Positions 33,145 through 42,135 of a stretch of 64,000 bases of DNA are shown in pieces; positions within the stretch are counted from its first letter, which is position 1, and each line of letters starts with the position of its first letter. Made by a program: the position numbers and the translations under genes. Below the pieces are notes generated by a model. The model searched no databases. It was not told the origin of the DNA and saw only the letters and a program-made list of their open reading frames with translations. The DNA is from Pseudomonas wadenswilerensis (GTDB lineage: Bacteria > Pseudomonadota > Gammaproteobacteria > Pseudomonadales > Pseudomonadaceae). The stretch is taken from NCBI RefSeq assembly GCF_900497695.1, contig NZ_UIDD01000001.1:186001-250000 (forward strand). Reading direction: 5' to 3'.

Positions 33145-34545
33145 TCAGTGCTGGCTGAACTGCGAGGCCAGCTCACGGAGCATGGCTTCGGCTTCCAGCA
33201 CCTTGTTGACTACATCCTCGGCTTTTTCGCGGGTCAGGTTCAGACGCTCGAGCAGCTCGTCGGGGATGCTTTCCTGCGGGCCCGAGCCGATCCCGCGTGA
33301 GCGCAGCAAGCGTACTGCCAGGCATACCAGGTTGGGGAAGGCAGCGTGGTCGCCGGCGTAGGTCGGGTCGTGCTGGAAGCGCAGGGCGGTGGACAGTTCT
33401 TCCGGCATGTCCCAGTAGCGCATCAGCCAGGCGCCGATCTGCTCGCGGCTGATGCCCAGCAGGTGCTGTTCGACATAGCTGTGGCACAGGTGCGGATTGA
33501 CCTCCAGGTGCCGGCAGATCAGCGAGAAATGCGGCGGGAACACATGTGCCAGCAACAGGTAGCCGAAGTTGTGCAGGAGCCCGGCCAGGTAGGTCAGGCC
33601 CGATTCCGGGCGCTCGGCCCGGGGCATGGCACGGGTCAGGCCTTCGATCACCGCAGCGGTGTAGATCGATTGCTGCCAGTAAGGCGTGGTCTGTTGCGGG
33701 TGGTCCTTGGGCAAGCTCAGGGTCTTGCCCAGCGCCAGGCCCAGGGCCAGGTTGATCACCAGGTCAAAGCCCAGCACGCGGACGATGGCGTCTTCCACCG
33801 AGCGGATCTTGCCCGGTGAGGCGTAGTAGGGCGATGCTGCCCAGCTGACCACTTGCGCGGCCAGCGCCGGGTCGGTTTCGACCACGCCGGTGATGTCATC
33901 GATGGTGGCGTTGGGGTCGACCCGCAGCTTGATGATCTTTTGCGCGGTTTCCGCCAGCGGCGGGATCTCGATGGTGCTTTCCAGGCGCTGCTGGATACGC
34001 CTGGCGGTGAACGCCTGGACGGCCTGGGAGATCTCGTCGCGGTCGTCATGGGGGCGGTCGAGGTTGGGGCGGATGCTGCTCAGCAGTTCGCCGAAGTTGC
34101 CGGCGCTGGCCTTGCTGAGCATTTTCTTGAAATCGTCGCGCTCGATCTCCAGCAACAGCCCGGCCTCCCCGGAGTGAATCAGCAGGCGCTCGGGGCGCAG
34201 CAGGCTTTCTTCATACAGGCATGGCGAGCTAGTCAGGGCCGGGATCCCGGGGAGGATCTTCAGGCCGTGCTTTTCCAGCATGTGGCGCAGGCGTTCCAGC
34301 GGCACGGCGGCGAGCTTGCGCCCGGTCAGTTCGGTCAGGCGATTGAGGTCGAGGAGCTGGTTCTGCGGGAACAGCACCATCAGCGCGCCGACTTCATCGT
34401 CCAGCAGTACGGCCTGCACCTTGGCGGCGGCCGGTAGCTGCGGGTGTTCGCTCACTTCGCGGTAGGCGATGCCGAGCTTGTCGAGCAGCAACCGGATAAC
34501 AGACGGAGCGTGGGGGGTTGCGGTGTCCAAAGCAACTTCAGTCAT
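33145..34545 (-). CDS. YbaK-like deacylase domain plus HDOD domain protein
   Basis: A 466-residue cytoplasmic fusion. The N-terminal part (about 10-150) resembles the YbaK/ProX aminoacyl-tRNA deacylase fold (SVIRLLLDKLGIAYREV). The C-terminal part (about 190-400) is an HDOD domain, a catalytically altered HD relative used in signalling (PPLAETAQKIIKLRVDP, GLLHNFGYLLLAHVFP). HDOD proteins often act in motility, biofilm or stress signalling. ATG 34545 is preferred to one 10 codons upstream because it gives the family-like N-terminus. Same strand as recG but separated by 78 bases. Confidence 0.82.
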   Translation of the reverse strand: MTEVALDTATPHAPSVIRLLLDKLGIAYREVSEHPQLPAAAKVQAVLLDDEVGALMVLFPQNQLLDLNRLTELTGRKLAAVPLERLRHMLEKHGLKILPGIPALTSSPCLYEESLLRPERLLIHSGEAGLLLEIERDDFKKMLSKASAGNFGELLSSIRPNLDRPHDDRDEISQAVQAFTARRIQQRLESTIEIPPLAETAQKIIKLRVDPNATIDDITGVVETDPALAAQVVSWAASPYYASPGKIRSVEDAIVRVLGFDLVINLALGLALGKTLSLPKDHPQQTTPYWQQSIYTAAVIEGLTRAMPRAERPESGLTYLAGLLHNFGYLLLAHVFPPHFSLICRHLEVNPHLCHSYVEQHLLGISREQIGAWLMRYWDMPEELSTALRFQHDPTYAGDHAAFPNLVCLAVRLLRSRGIGSGPQESIPDELLERLNLTREKAEDVVNKVLEAEAMLRELASQFSQH

Positions 34546-34623
34546 GGTCTGTATCCAAAAATTTTTCAATCGCATGAGTATAACCAGCTTGAACCCTGGG
34601 CTGGCTGCAATCTGGGACGGGCG

Positions 34624-36699
34624 TCACACTTGGCCATATTGCTGGCCGTGGCGCAGCCAGCGCTCCAGCAACGGGCTGACGTGGGTCGGCCAGCGCGCCA
34701 GCAACGCTTGGGCGGCATCGCGCACGGCGGGTAGCAGGTCGGCGTCGCGCATCAGGTCGGCGACCTTGAATTGCAGCAGGCCGGTCTGGCGGGTACCGAG
34801 CATTTCGCCGGGGCCGCGCAGCGCCAGGTCCTTCTCGGCAATGATGAAGCCGTCGTTGGTTTCGCGCATGATCCCCAGGCGTTCGCGGCCGATCTGCGAC
34901 AGCGGCGGGTGATACAGCAGCACGCAGTGGCTCACTGCGCTGCCACGGCCAACCCGGCCGCGCAGCTGGTGCAACTGGGCCAGGCCCAGGCGCTCGGGGT
35001 TCTCGATGATCATCAGGCTGGCGTTGGGCACGTCGACGCCGACCTCAATCACCGTGGTCGCCACCAGCAGTTGCAGGTTGCCCTGCTTGAACTCGGCCAT
35101 CACCGCGGCTTTTTCCGCAGGCTTCATGCGCCCGTGGATCAGGCCGACACGCAACTCGCCCAGGGCGCTGCTGAGCTCCTCGAAAGTGGTTTCGGCGGCC
35201 TGGCAGGTCAGCTCCTCGGATTCTTCGATCAGGGTGCACACCCAGTAGGTCTGGCGTCCTTCGGCACAGGCTGCACGGACCCGCTCGACCACCTCGAAAC
35301 GACGGCTGTCAGCCACCAGCACGGTATTGACCGGGGTGCGGCCTGGCGGCAGTTCGTCGAGGATGGAGGTATCCAGGTCGGCATAGGCGCTCATTGCCAG
35401 GGTGCGCGGGATCGGCGTCGCGGTCATGATCAGCTGGTGCGGGCAGAGCTGACCACCCACGCCTTTCTGGCGCAGGGCCAGGCGCTGCTGCACGCCGAAG
35501 CGGTGCTGTTCGTCGATGATCGCCAGCGCCAGGTTCTTGAACTTCACTTCTTCCTGGAACAAGGCATGGGTGCCGACCACCATCGGTGCACCGGCGGCGA
35601 TCTGTTCCAGGGCGCTGGTGCGCGCCTTGCCCTTGAGCTTGCCGGCCAGCCAGGCAACTTCGATGCCCAGCGGCTCCAGCCAGCGCTTGAAGGTGATGAA
35701 GTGCTGCTCGGCGAGGATCTCGGTGGGCGCCATCAGTGCCACCTGGTAACCGGCTTCCAGCGCCTGCAGGGCGGCCAGGGCGGCGACCACGGTCTTGCCC
35801 GCGCCAACGTCACCCTGGACCAGGCGCAACATCGGCTCCGGCTGGCTGAGGTCGTAGGCAATCTCGTTACCGACCCGCTGCTGCGCACCGGTGGGTGCAA
35901 AGCCGAGGTTGGCCAGGTACTGCCGGGGCAGCCGGCTGGCCTTGGGCAGCACCGGCGCCCGCTGGGCGCGCAGGCTTTCGCGCAGGCGTTGCTGGGACAG
36001 CTGGTGGGTTAGCAGTTCTTCGAACGCCAGGCGGTGCTGGGCCCAATGGTGACCTTCGGCAAGCTCATCGACATCGGCATCGGCGGGTGGGTGATGCAGG
36101 TAGCGGATCGCATCGTCCAGCGGCGCCAGTTGGTAATCCCGGGCCAGCTCTTCCGGCAGCCAGTCCGGCAGGCTCCGCGGGCCGAGCATCGCCAGGCTCT
36201 GCTGACACAGCTGGCGCAGGCGTTGCTGGGTCAGGCCTTCGGTGGTCGGATAGATCGGTGTCAGGGTCTGTTCCACCGGCGCCGGCTCATCGCCGGTCAG
36301 CGCGCGGTATTCCGGGTGGTAGATCTCCAGGCCCGAAGCACCGGGGCGGGCTTCACCGTAGCAGCGCAGGTGGGTGCCACGCTTGAGGCCTTCCTTCTGC
36401 GCGTTGCTGAAGTGGTAAAAGCGCAGGCTCAGCACGCCGCTGCCATCGCCCAGGCGCACCAGCAGGCTGCGGCGCTTGCCCATGACCACGTCGGTGCCGC
36501 TGACCACGCCTTCGATGACCGCGTCCTGGCCCGGGCGCAGGGCGCCGATGGGCACCACGCGGGTGCGGTCCTGGTAGCGCAGCGGCAGATGGAACAGCAC
36601 GTCCTGGAGGTTCTCCAGGCCGACCTTGGCGAGCTTCTCGGCCATGGCCTCGCCGACACCCTTGAGCGCGGTCACCGAGACCTGGGACAACTCCGGCAT
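34624..36699 (-). CDS. recG: ATP-dependent DNA helicase RecG
   Basis: Remodels stalled replication forks and Holliday junctions. The 691-residue length fits. The N-terminal wedge/OB domain (about 10-170) is followed by helicase domain 1 with Walker A GDVGAGKT (about residue 293) and a DEQH box, and helicase domain 2 (about 470-630) with the QLRGRVGRG motif. ATG 36699 lies 10 bases after the oxyR stop, so the two genes form an operon, with recG second. Confidence 0.96.
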   Translation of the reverse strand: MPELSQVSVTALKGVGEAMAEKLAKVGLENLQDVLFHLPLRYQDRTRVVPIGALRPGQDAVIEGVVSGTDVVMGKRRSLLVRLGDGSGVLSLRFYHFSNAQKEGLKRGTHLRCYGEARPGASGLEIYHPEYRALTGDEPAPVEQTLTPIYPTTEGLTQQRLRQLCQQSLAMLGPRSLPDWLPEELARDYQLAPLDDAIRYLHHPPADADVDELAEGHHWAQHRLAFEELLTHQLSQQRLRESLRAQRAPVLPKASRLPRQYLANLGFAPTGAQQRVGNEIAYDLSQPEPMLRLVQGDVGAGKTVVAALAALQALEAGYQVALMAPTEILAEQHFITFKRWLEPLGIEVAWLAGKLKGKARTSALEQIAAGAPMVVGTHALFQEEVKFKNLALAIIDEQHRFGVQQRLALRQKGVGGQLCPHQLIMTATPIPRTLAMSAYADLDTSILDELPPGRTPVNTVLVADSRRFEVVERVRAACAEGRQTYWVCTLIEESEELTCQAAETTFEELSSALGELRVGLIHGRMKPAEKAAVMAEFKQGNLQLLVATTVIEVGVDVPNASLMIIENPERLGLAQLHQLRGRVGRGSAVSHCVLLYHPPLSQIGRERLGIMRETNDGFIIAEKDLALRGPGEMLGTRQTGLLQFKVADLMRDADLLPAVRDAAQALLARWPTHVSPLLERWLRHGQQYGQV

Positions 36700-36708
36700 G
36701 GTGCTTTC

Positions 36709-37629
36709 CTACTGGCTCGCGGCGGGTTTGGCGACCGAGCACAGGCGGATCGAGTCAGCGAGGATCTCGATCGCCTTGGGCCGCGGGAAGCTGGCGCGCC
36801 AGGCGATGGCCACGGTACGAAACGGTGCCGGTGGGCTCAGGGGGCGCACTTCGATCACGCCGGGGGCATAATGATGGCTGTGCACCGCCGACAGCGGCAG
36901 GATCGACACACCGAGCCCCGACGCGACCATATGACGAATGGTTTCCAGCGAGCTGGACTCGACCGTGGTGTGCTTGGCGCCGTCGCTGCCCTTGGCCAGG
37001 GTCGGGCAGGCCTCGAGCACCTGGTCACGGAAGCAGTGGCCTTCACCGAGCAGCAGCAGGCTCTTGTCGTTGAGCAGGCCGGCGTCGATGGTTTCTTTCT
37101 GGGTCCATGGATGCTCGCTGGGCATCAGCACGTAGAAAGGTTCGTCGTACAGCGGCAGCGTCAGCACATCGGCCTCGTTGAACGGCAGGGCGATGATCAC
37201 TGCGTCCAGCTCACCGTTGCGCAGCTTGTCGCGCAGTACATGGGTGAAGTTTTCTTCGATGTACAACGGCATCTGCGGGGCGACCCGGTGCAGTTGCGGG
37301 ATGAGGTGCGGGAACAGGTAGGGGCCGACGGTGTAGATCGCGCCGACTTTCAGCGGGGCGGTCAGCTGGTTCTTGCCGGCCTGGGCCAGTTCGCGAATGC
37401 CCTGGGCCTGTTCGAGGACCTTTTGCGCCTGGGCCACGATGCCTTCGCCGACCGGGGTCAGGCGCACCGCGCTTTTGCTGCGCTCGAAGATCAGTACACC
37501 CAGCTCGTCCTCAAGCTTCTTCACGCCGACCGACAGGGTCGGCTGGCTGACGTGGCAGCGCTCGGCAGCGTGGCCGAAGTGCTGCTCTTGGGCGAGGGTG
37601 ACGATGTAGCGCAATTCTGTGAGGGTCAT
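36709..37629 (-). CDS. oxyR: Hydrogen peroxide-sensing LysR regulator OxyR
   Basis: Activates catalase and peroxidase genes when oxidised. The 306-residue LysR protein carries the redox pair Cys199 and Cys208 (EGHCFRDQVLEACP) at the OxyR positions, and the N-terminal HTH reads HFGHAAERCHVSQPTLS. It is followed at once by recG. It starts at ATG 37629. The neighbour on the far side is tonB, separated by 93 bases. Confidence 0.96.
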   Translation of the reverse strand: MTLTELRYIVTLAQEQHFGHAAERCHVSQPTLSVGVKKLEDELGVLIFERSKSAVRLTPVGEGIVAQAQKVLEQAQGIRELAQAGKNQLTAPLKVGAIYTVGPYLFPHLIPQLHRVAPQMPLYIEENFTHVLRDKLRNGELDAVIIALPFNEADVLTLPLYDEPFYVLMPSEHPWTQKETIDAGLLNDKSLLLLGEGHCFRDQVLEACPTLAKGSDGAKHTTVESSSLETIRHMVASGLGVSILPLSAVHSHHYAPGVIEVRPLSPPAPFRTVAIAWRASFPRPKAIEILADSIRLCSVAKPAASQ

Positions 37630-37722
37630 AACGTGCGTCCATGAAGTTGCGGCCCCAGCATAGCGGCTGCAATCGATAGACGCACGTTATCAGACTTGCT
37701 CGTTTGTGACAGAAACAAAGCG

Positions 37723-38460
37723 TTAGCGCTTGTCCAGCGAGTAGACGAAAGGCGCGATCACTTCAATGCTGCCGTTGTTGAGCAATTCCTTTGGCGGCGG
37801 TGGAACCGGTTGCGCACGACGGATCATCTCCAGAGTCGCCCGATCCAGTGCCGCGCTGCCCGAACCACCGGCCAGGGCGTAGGAGAGGATCCTGCCCTCG
37901 CCATCGACCACGAAGCGCAGGCGGTTGATGCCTTCCATGCGCATGCGCCTGGCGTTTTCCGGGTACTTCTTGTACTTCGCCAGGTGACGCAGCAGGTCGC
38001 TCTGCCAGGTGGGCAGGGCGTTGCTGTTGGTGGCGATGCTCGGCGCCGGGGCAGCCGATTTCTGCGCCGGTGCGGTGCTTGGCGGTGTATCGACCGCTTC
38101 CTCGTCGGCCGGCTTCTCCTGCGGCGGCTCAGGCTTTTTCTCAGGCTTGGGCGGCTGCGGTTTGGCCTTCGGCTTGACCGGTTTGGCAATGGCGATCTTC
38201 GGTTTCGGCGCCTCGGCCAGTTTCGGCAGCGGCGGTTCTTCTACCGGCGCTGGCGGTTGTGGCGGGGTGACCACCTTGGGTGGAGGTGGCGGTGCCGGTT
38301 CGGGCATCGGTGCCATTTCGACCATCATCGCCGCAGGCGGCAACTCGATCGCCTGGGGCACCGACCAATTGAGCGTCAGCAACACGGCAACGGCATGGAT
38401 ACCCAGCACAATCGCCAGACTACTGCTGTAACGCGCCAGCTTATGCCGCGTCTTGATCAT
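37723..38460 (-). CDS. tonB: Energy transducer TonB
   Basis: Carries energy from the ExbB-ExbD motor across the periplasm to outer-membrane siderophore and vitamin receptors. The 245 residues have a short cytoplasmic tail, one helix (about 13-32), a long Pro/Lys/Glu-rich spacer (about 50-140) and a C-terminal TonB domain with YPENARRMRMEG. Its ATG 38460 overlaps the exbD stop (ATGA). It ends an exbB-exbD-tonB operon. Confidence 0.94.
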   Translation of the reverse strand: MIKTRHKLARYSSSLAIVLGIHAVAVLLTLNWSVPQAIELPPAAMMVEMAPMPEPAPPPPPKVVTPPQPPAPVEEPPLPKLAEAPKPKIAIAKPVKPKAKPQPPKPEKKPEPPQEKPADEEAVDTPPSTAPAQKSAAPAPSIATNSNALPTWQSDLLRHLAKYKKYPENARRMRMEGINRLRFVVDGEGRILSYALAGGSGSAALDRATLEMIRRAQPVPPPPKELLNNGSIEVIAPFVYSLDKR

Positions 38461-38882
38461 TTCTTGGCTGCCGTCTCGAGGCCGACCAGACCGACTTTCA
38501 GGTAACCGGCCGCGCGCAGCGTGTTCATGACTTCCATCAGATCGCCGTAATCCACGCCTTTGTCGGCCTGGAAGAAGATCGTGGTGTCCTTGTCGCCCTT
38601 GGTCTTGGCGTCGAGGATCGCACCGAGCTGGTCACGCTGGACCTGCTCGTCACCGACGTACAGGTTCTGGTCCGCCTTGACGCTGAGGAACACCGGTTTT
38701 TCGGGCCTCGGCGCAGGTTTTGCGGTCGAGGCTGGCAGGTCGACCTTGATGTCGACGGTCGCCAGCGGCGCTGCCACCATGAAGATGATCAGCAGGACCA
38801 ACATGACGTCGATGAACGGCGTGACGTTGATTTCGTGGTTTTCGGCGAGGTCGTCGCCACCTTCGTTAAGATGCAGGCCCAT
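38457..38882 (-). CDS. exbD: Biopolymer transport protein ExbD
   Basis: Part of the proton-driven motor that powers TonB. The 141-residue protein has a single helix near residues 22-42, beginning INVTPFIDVMLVLL; the Asp there is the proton-relay residue. A periplasmic domain follows (about 60-135). It starts 3 bases after the exbB stop and overlaps tonB by 4 bases. Confidence 0.95.
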   Translation of the reverse strand: MGLHLNEGGDDLAENHEINVTPFIDVMLVLLIIFMVAAPLATVDIKVDLPASTAKPAPRPEKPVFLSVKADQNLYVGDEQVQRDQLGAILDAKTKGDKDTTIFFQADKGVDYGDLMEVMNTLRAAGYLKVGLVGLETAAKK

Positions 38883-38885
38883 GGT

Positions 38886-39875
38886 TTAGCCCACTTTGAC
38901 CATGTGAGGTGGGGCAGCACGATCGCCTGGCTGGTGGTCCAGGTCGCGGCTGACCAGCAGCAGGACCTCGGCCGAGGCATCAGACACCTGAGCCTTGTAA
39001 CCGGCGATGGAGCGGGCGAAGACGTTGTAGATGACGACTGCCGGAATTGCCGCTACCAGGCCCAGGGCGGTGGCCAGCAGTGCTTCGGCGATACCCGGGG
39101 CAACCACGGCGAGGTTGGTGGTCTGGGTTTTGGCGATGCCGATGAAGCTGTTCATGATGCCCCATACGGTACCGAACAGACCGACGAACGGGGCGGTGGA
39201 ACCGATGGTTGCCAGTACGCCGGTGCCACTGCTCATGTTGCGGCCGCTGGCGGCTACCAGGCGCTCAAGGCGGAAGCTGACGCGTTCCTTGATACCTTCT
39301 TTCTCGCGGGTATTGGCCGACAGGCGCATTTCATCCAGGGCATCGTGGACCAGGATATGGGCCAGGGTGCCTTCTTTATTGGCGCTGTCGCTGGCTTCCT
39401 TGAGGGTGGTGGCACGCTTGAGTGCAGCAATCTCGCCACGCAGGCGGCGCTTGGCGCCCATCAGCTCGAAGCCTTTGGCGATCCAGATGGTCCAGGTGAT
39501 GATCGAGGCGATGGCCAGGCCGATCATGACGATCTTGACCACGATGTCGGCGTTTTTGTACATGCCCCACGGCGACAGGTCGTGGGCCATGCCCAGGCTG
39601 GTATCTTCAACCAGTGCTTCAACGCTTTCGTCGGCCGGGTTGGCTGCCTGGCCGTCGATCGGTGCAGCGGCAGGTGCGGCAGCCGGATCGGTCGGTGCTG
39701 CAGCCTGTTCGGCGCCTGGTGCGGCCGGTGCTACGGCTGCAGCTGGAGTGACGGGGGCAGTGGTCGGCTCATCGGCCAGGGCGGCGGGTGCCATCACCAG
39801 GCTGAACATCAGCGCGGCAATGGCGCGCCATGCGCGCGACATGGTTGGCGAAGCGGAAGGTTGGATACGTGTCAT
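38886..39875 (-). CDS. exbB: Biopolymer transport protein ExbB, N-terminally extended
   Basis: Channel-forming subunit of the ExbB-ExbD-TonB motor. The 329 residues begin with a signal-peptide-like stretch (about 13-35, ending APAALA) and an Ala/Pro-rich linker (about 36-85), then the MotA/TolQ/ExbB core with three helices (about 107-130, 215-240 and 255-280). The extension is common in Pseudomonas ExbB and absent from E. coli ExbB. The start is ATG 39875. The A+T-rich 39950-40020 region upstream probably holds the promoter; I found no convincing Fur box. Confidence 0.94.
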   Translation of the reverse strand: MTRIQPSASPTMSRAWRAIAALMFSLVMAPAALADEPTTAPVTPAAAVAPAAPGAEQAAAPTDPAAAPAAAPIDGQAANPADESVEALVEDTSLGMAHDLSPWGMYKNADIVVKIVMIGLAIASIITWTIWIAKGFELMGAKRRLRGEIAALKRATTLKEASDSANKEGTLAHILVHDALDEMRLSANTREKEGIKERVSFRLERLVAASGRNMSSGTGVLATIGSTAPFVGLFGTVWGIMNSFIGIAKTQTTNLAVVAPGIAEALLATALGLVAAIPAVVIYNVFARSIAGYKAQVSDASAEVLLLVSRDLDHQPGDRAAPPHMVKVG

Positions 39876-40070
39876 GCTGGCCTGACCTGATGAAGAAGAA
39901 AGAGGTGCTTGTCCTTCCAGGCCTCGAGACAGGCCGAGAACAAAATTGGGTGGCCATTATTGCAAGTAATTCTTGTTAGCAGAAGTAATAAAGTTACTTT
40001 TTTTCCACTATAGCTAGCCGCCTATCGATTTATTTGGATAGGCTGGGCCTTTGATTTGCGGAGTTTCGGG

Positions 40071-40928
40071 ATGTCTGCGCCCTCAGTTCTGATCGTCGGT
40101 TGTGGCGATGTCGGTGGCCGTCTGGCCAAGCAATTGCTGGCTTCTGGCTGGCCGGTGAGCGGCTTGCGCCGCAGTGTTGGCCAATTGCCAGTTGGGGTGA
40201 CGGCTATCGCTGCCGACTTGAATGATCCGCGCTGTCCGCCCGAGTGGCCGGTTGACGCGCCGGATTACCTGGTCTACAGCGTCGCGGCGAGCCAGCATGA
40301 CGAAGCCGGTTATCAGTCAGCTTATGTTGAGGGCTTGCGCCGCGTGCTGGGCTGGCTGGCCGAGCGCGGGCAGAAGCCGCGGCGGCTGTTGTTTGTATCG
40401 AGCAGCAGCGTGTATGCGCAGAAGGATGGTGAGTGGATTGACGAAACCGCTGCCGTGGAGCCCGAAGGCTATTCCGGCAGGGTAATGCTCGAAGCCGAGC
40501 AGCTGGCGCTGTCCAGTGGCATTCCAGGCACCATCGTGCGCCTCACGGGGATCTACGGCCCGGGCCGCGAATGGTTGCTGAGCCAGGTACGCCAGGGCTA
40601 TCGGGTGACTGAAGAGCCGCCGCTGTACGGCAACCGTATCCACGCTGAAGACGCGGCCGGGTTGCTGGCCTTTTTGCTCAAGGCCGATCACCAGGGCAAG
40701 GTCCTGGAAGATTGTTACATCGGTGTCGATGACGCGCCGGCGCCGCTGTTCGATGTAGTCGCCTGGCTGCGCGAGTACATGGGCGTTACCCAGTGGTCGG
40801 AGCAGGAGCGGGTGCGGCGCACCGGCAGCAAGCGTTGCAGCAACGCCCGGGCCCGGGCACTGGGCTGGGCGCCACAGTACCCTAGCTACAAGGAAGGCTA
40901 TGCGGCCATCCTTGCCGGTAGCAATTAA
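40071..40928 (+). CDS. NAD-dependent epimerase/dehydratase-like SDR protein (YeeZ-like)
   Basis: A 285-residue cytoplasmic extended-SDR protein. The Rossmann motif is IVGCGDVGGRLA at about residue 7. SSSSVYAQ and nearby residues fit the NAD-dependent epimerase family, but the usual YxxxK catalytic pair is not clear: in GYSGRVMLEAEQL the lysine is absent. It may bind NAD(P) without classical epimerase activity. ATG 40071 follows GGAG at 8-9 bases. It is convergent with the lipoprotein gene, 3 bases away. Confidence 0.75.
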   Translation: MSAPSVLIVGCGDVGGRLAKQLLASGWPVSGLRRSVGQLPVGVTAIAADLNDPRCPPEWPVDAPDYLVYSVAASQHDEAGYQSAYVEGLRRVLGWLAERGQKPRRLLFVSSSSVYAQKDGEWIDETAAVEPEGYSGRVMLEAEQLALSSGIPGTIVRLTGIYGPGREWLLSQVRQGYRVTEEPPLYGNRIHAEDAAGLLAFLLKADHQGKVLEDCYIGVDDAPAPLFDVVAWLREYMGVTQWSEQERVRRTGSKRCSNARARALGWAPQYPSYKEGYAAILAGSN

Positions 40929-40931
40929 CCC

Positions 40932-41669
40932 TTACTGACGCTCAAGCAGCCAGCGGCGAGTGCCAGGATGCAGATCCGGCATCTCGTCGGCCTGGGCCTG
41001 ATTGACGGCCTGGAAGATTTCCAGCTGTTTGCCGTCACGCTTGAAGATCCACGGGTTGCCTTGCTGATTGCGCTCCAGCCACAGGCTGTCGTACTCGCCG
41101 CTCATGGCCGCGCAGTCGCCAGCCAGGCACAGGGCGTAGCGATCCAGGCCGGGCAGGCCGTCGAGGCTGCCATTGGCGCGAAAATGCGCAATCGTCCCCT
41201 GTCCGGGGCCTTCGATGATCTTCCAGTTGCCACCCAGGTAAGCCTTGTACAGCTCGGTTTCGAAGGTGGTGCCAGCTGGCGCATCAATCGGGGCCGGGGT
41301 TTCGGCGCGCTGGAAACTCTGCTGCGGATTGGCGTCACTGGCCGCTTGAACCAGTTCGTCGCCGTCCAGGCTCAGCGTTTCGACATAGTTGCCGTAGAAA
41401 TCGACTTCCCACTGGTCGTCCTTGAGCGCCTTGAGCTTGCCGTCCCCGGCTTCGAAGCCGTTGCTGAAGGTGGCCTGGGCGGCGGCAATGTTGACCTTCC
41501 ACTCAAGGTTCGGGCCATTGGCGAGCAGGGCCTGGCGCAGGTTGACGCCTTTGGCCGCAGCATCGATGGCGTTCTGATTGATCCAGGTACCGTTGAGGTC
41601 TTCCGGGCTGTGGCTGGCGCAGCCGCTCAACAGGGTGGCGAGCAGCGACAGGGCGAGCGCGTAGCGCAT
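40932..41669 (-). CDS. Predicted lipoprotein of unknown function
   Basis: A 245-residue precursor with a lipoprotein signal peptide; the lipobox LLSGC puts the lipidated Cys at residue 17. The mature part begins with SPEDLNGTWINQN and holds about two beta-rich segments with repeated G-x-W patterns (GTWINQN, GGNWKIIEG), suggesting lipocalin-like or META-like strands. I recognise no named family. It is downstream of ridA on the same strand across 62 bases. Confidence 0.75.
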   Translation of the reverse strand: MRYALALSLLATLLSGCASHSPEDLNGTWINQNAIDAAAKGVNLRQALLANGPNLEWKVNIAAAQATFSNGFEAGDGKLKALKDDQWEVDFYGNYVETLSLDGDELVQAASDANPQQSFQRAETPAPIDAPAGTTFETELYKAYLGGNWKIIEGPGQGTIAHFRANGSLDGLPGLDRYALCLAGDCAAMSGEYDSLWLERNQQGNPWIFKRDGKQLEIFQAVNQAQADEMPDLHPGTRRWLLERQ

Positions 41670-41731
41670 GGCGGGGGTCCTTGCAGGGGCGGGGGATGAA
41701 GGCGCACCGGGCGGTGCGCCTTCAGGGGGTA

Positions 41732-42112
41732 TTACTCGATGACCAGGATGGCATCCATTTCAACCTGCGAACCCTTCGGCAGGGCAGCAACGCCAATGGC
41801 GGCGCGGGCCGGGTACGGCTGGTCGAAGTACTTGCCCATGATCTCGTTGACCTTGGCGAAGTGGCTCAGGTCGGTGAGGAAGATGTTCAGCTTGACGATG
41901 TCCTTGAACGAACCGCCGGCGGCTTCAGCAACGGCCTTGAGGTTTTCGAAGACCTGAACGGTCTGGGCTTCGAAGCCTTCGACCAGTTCCATGGTTTTCG
42001 GGTCCAGCGGGATCTGCCCGGACATGTACACCGTGTTGCCGGCCTTGATCGCCTGGGAATAGGTACCGATGGCGGCTGGGGCCTTGTCACTGGTGATGAC
42101 GGTCTTGGTCAT
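41732..42112 (-). CDS. ridA: RidA family reactive-intermediate deaminase
   Basis: Hydrolyses reactive enamine/imine intermediates released by PLP enzymes. The 126 residues form the YjgF fold. [14 protein letters not shown] at the N-terminus, SGQIPLDP and the C-terminal [20 protein letters not shown] include the conserved Arg (about 104) and Glu of RidA. It lies 23 bases after spoT and appears to be the last gene of rpoZ-spoT-ridA. Confidence 0.93.
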   Translation of the reverse strand: MTKTVITSDKAPAAIGTYSQAIKAGNTVYMSGQIPLDPKTMELVEGFEAQTVQVFENLKAVAEAAGGSFKDIVKLNIFLTDLSHFAKVNEIMGKYFDQPYPARAAIGVAALPKGSQVEMDAILVIE

Positions 42113-42135
42113 GATGACTCCTTGCTGTTATTGGG

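Noticed and set aside
39950..40020. Fur box upstream of exbB
   Set aside because: The A+T-rich stretch contains ATTATTGCAAGTAAT-like sequence, but I could not align a convincing 19-base Fur consensus.
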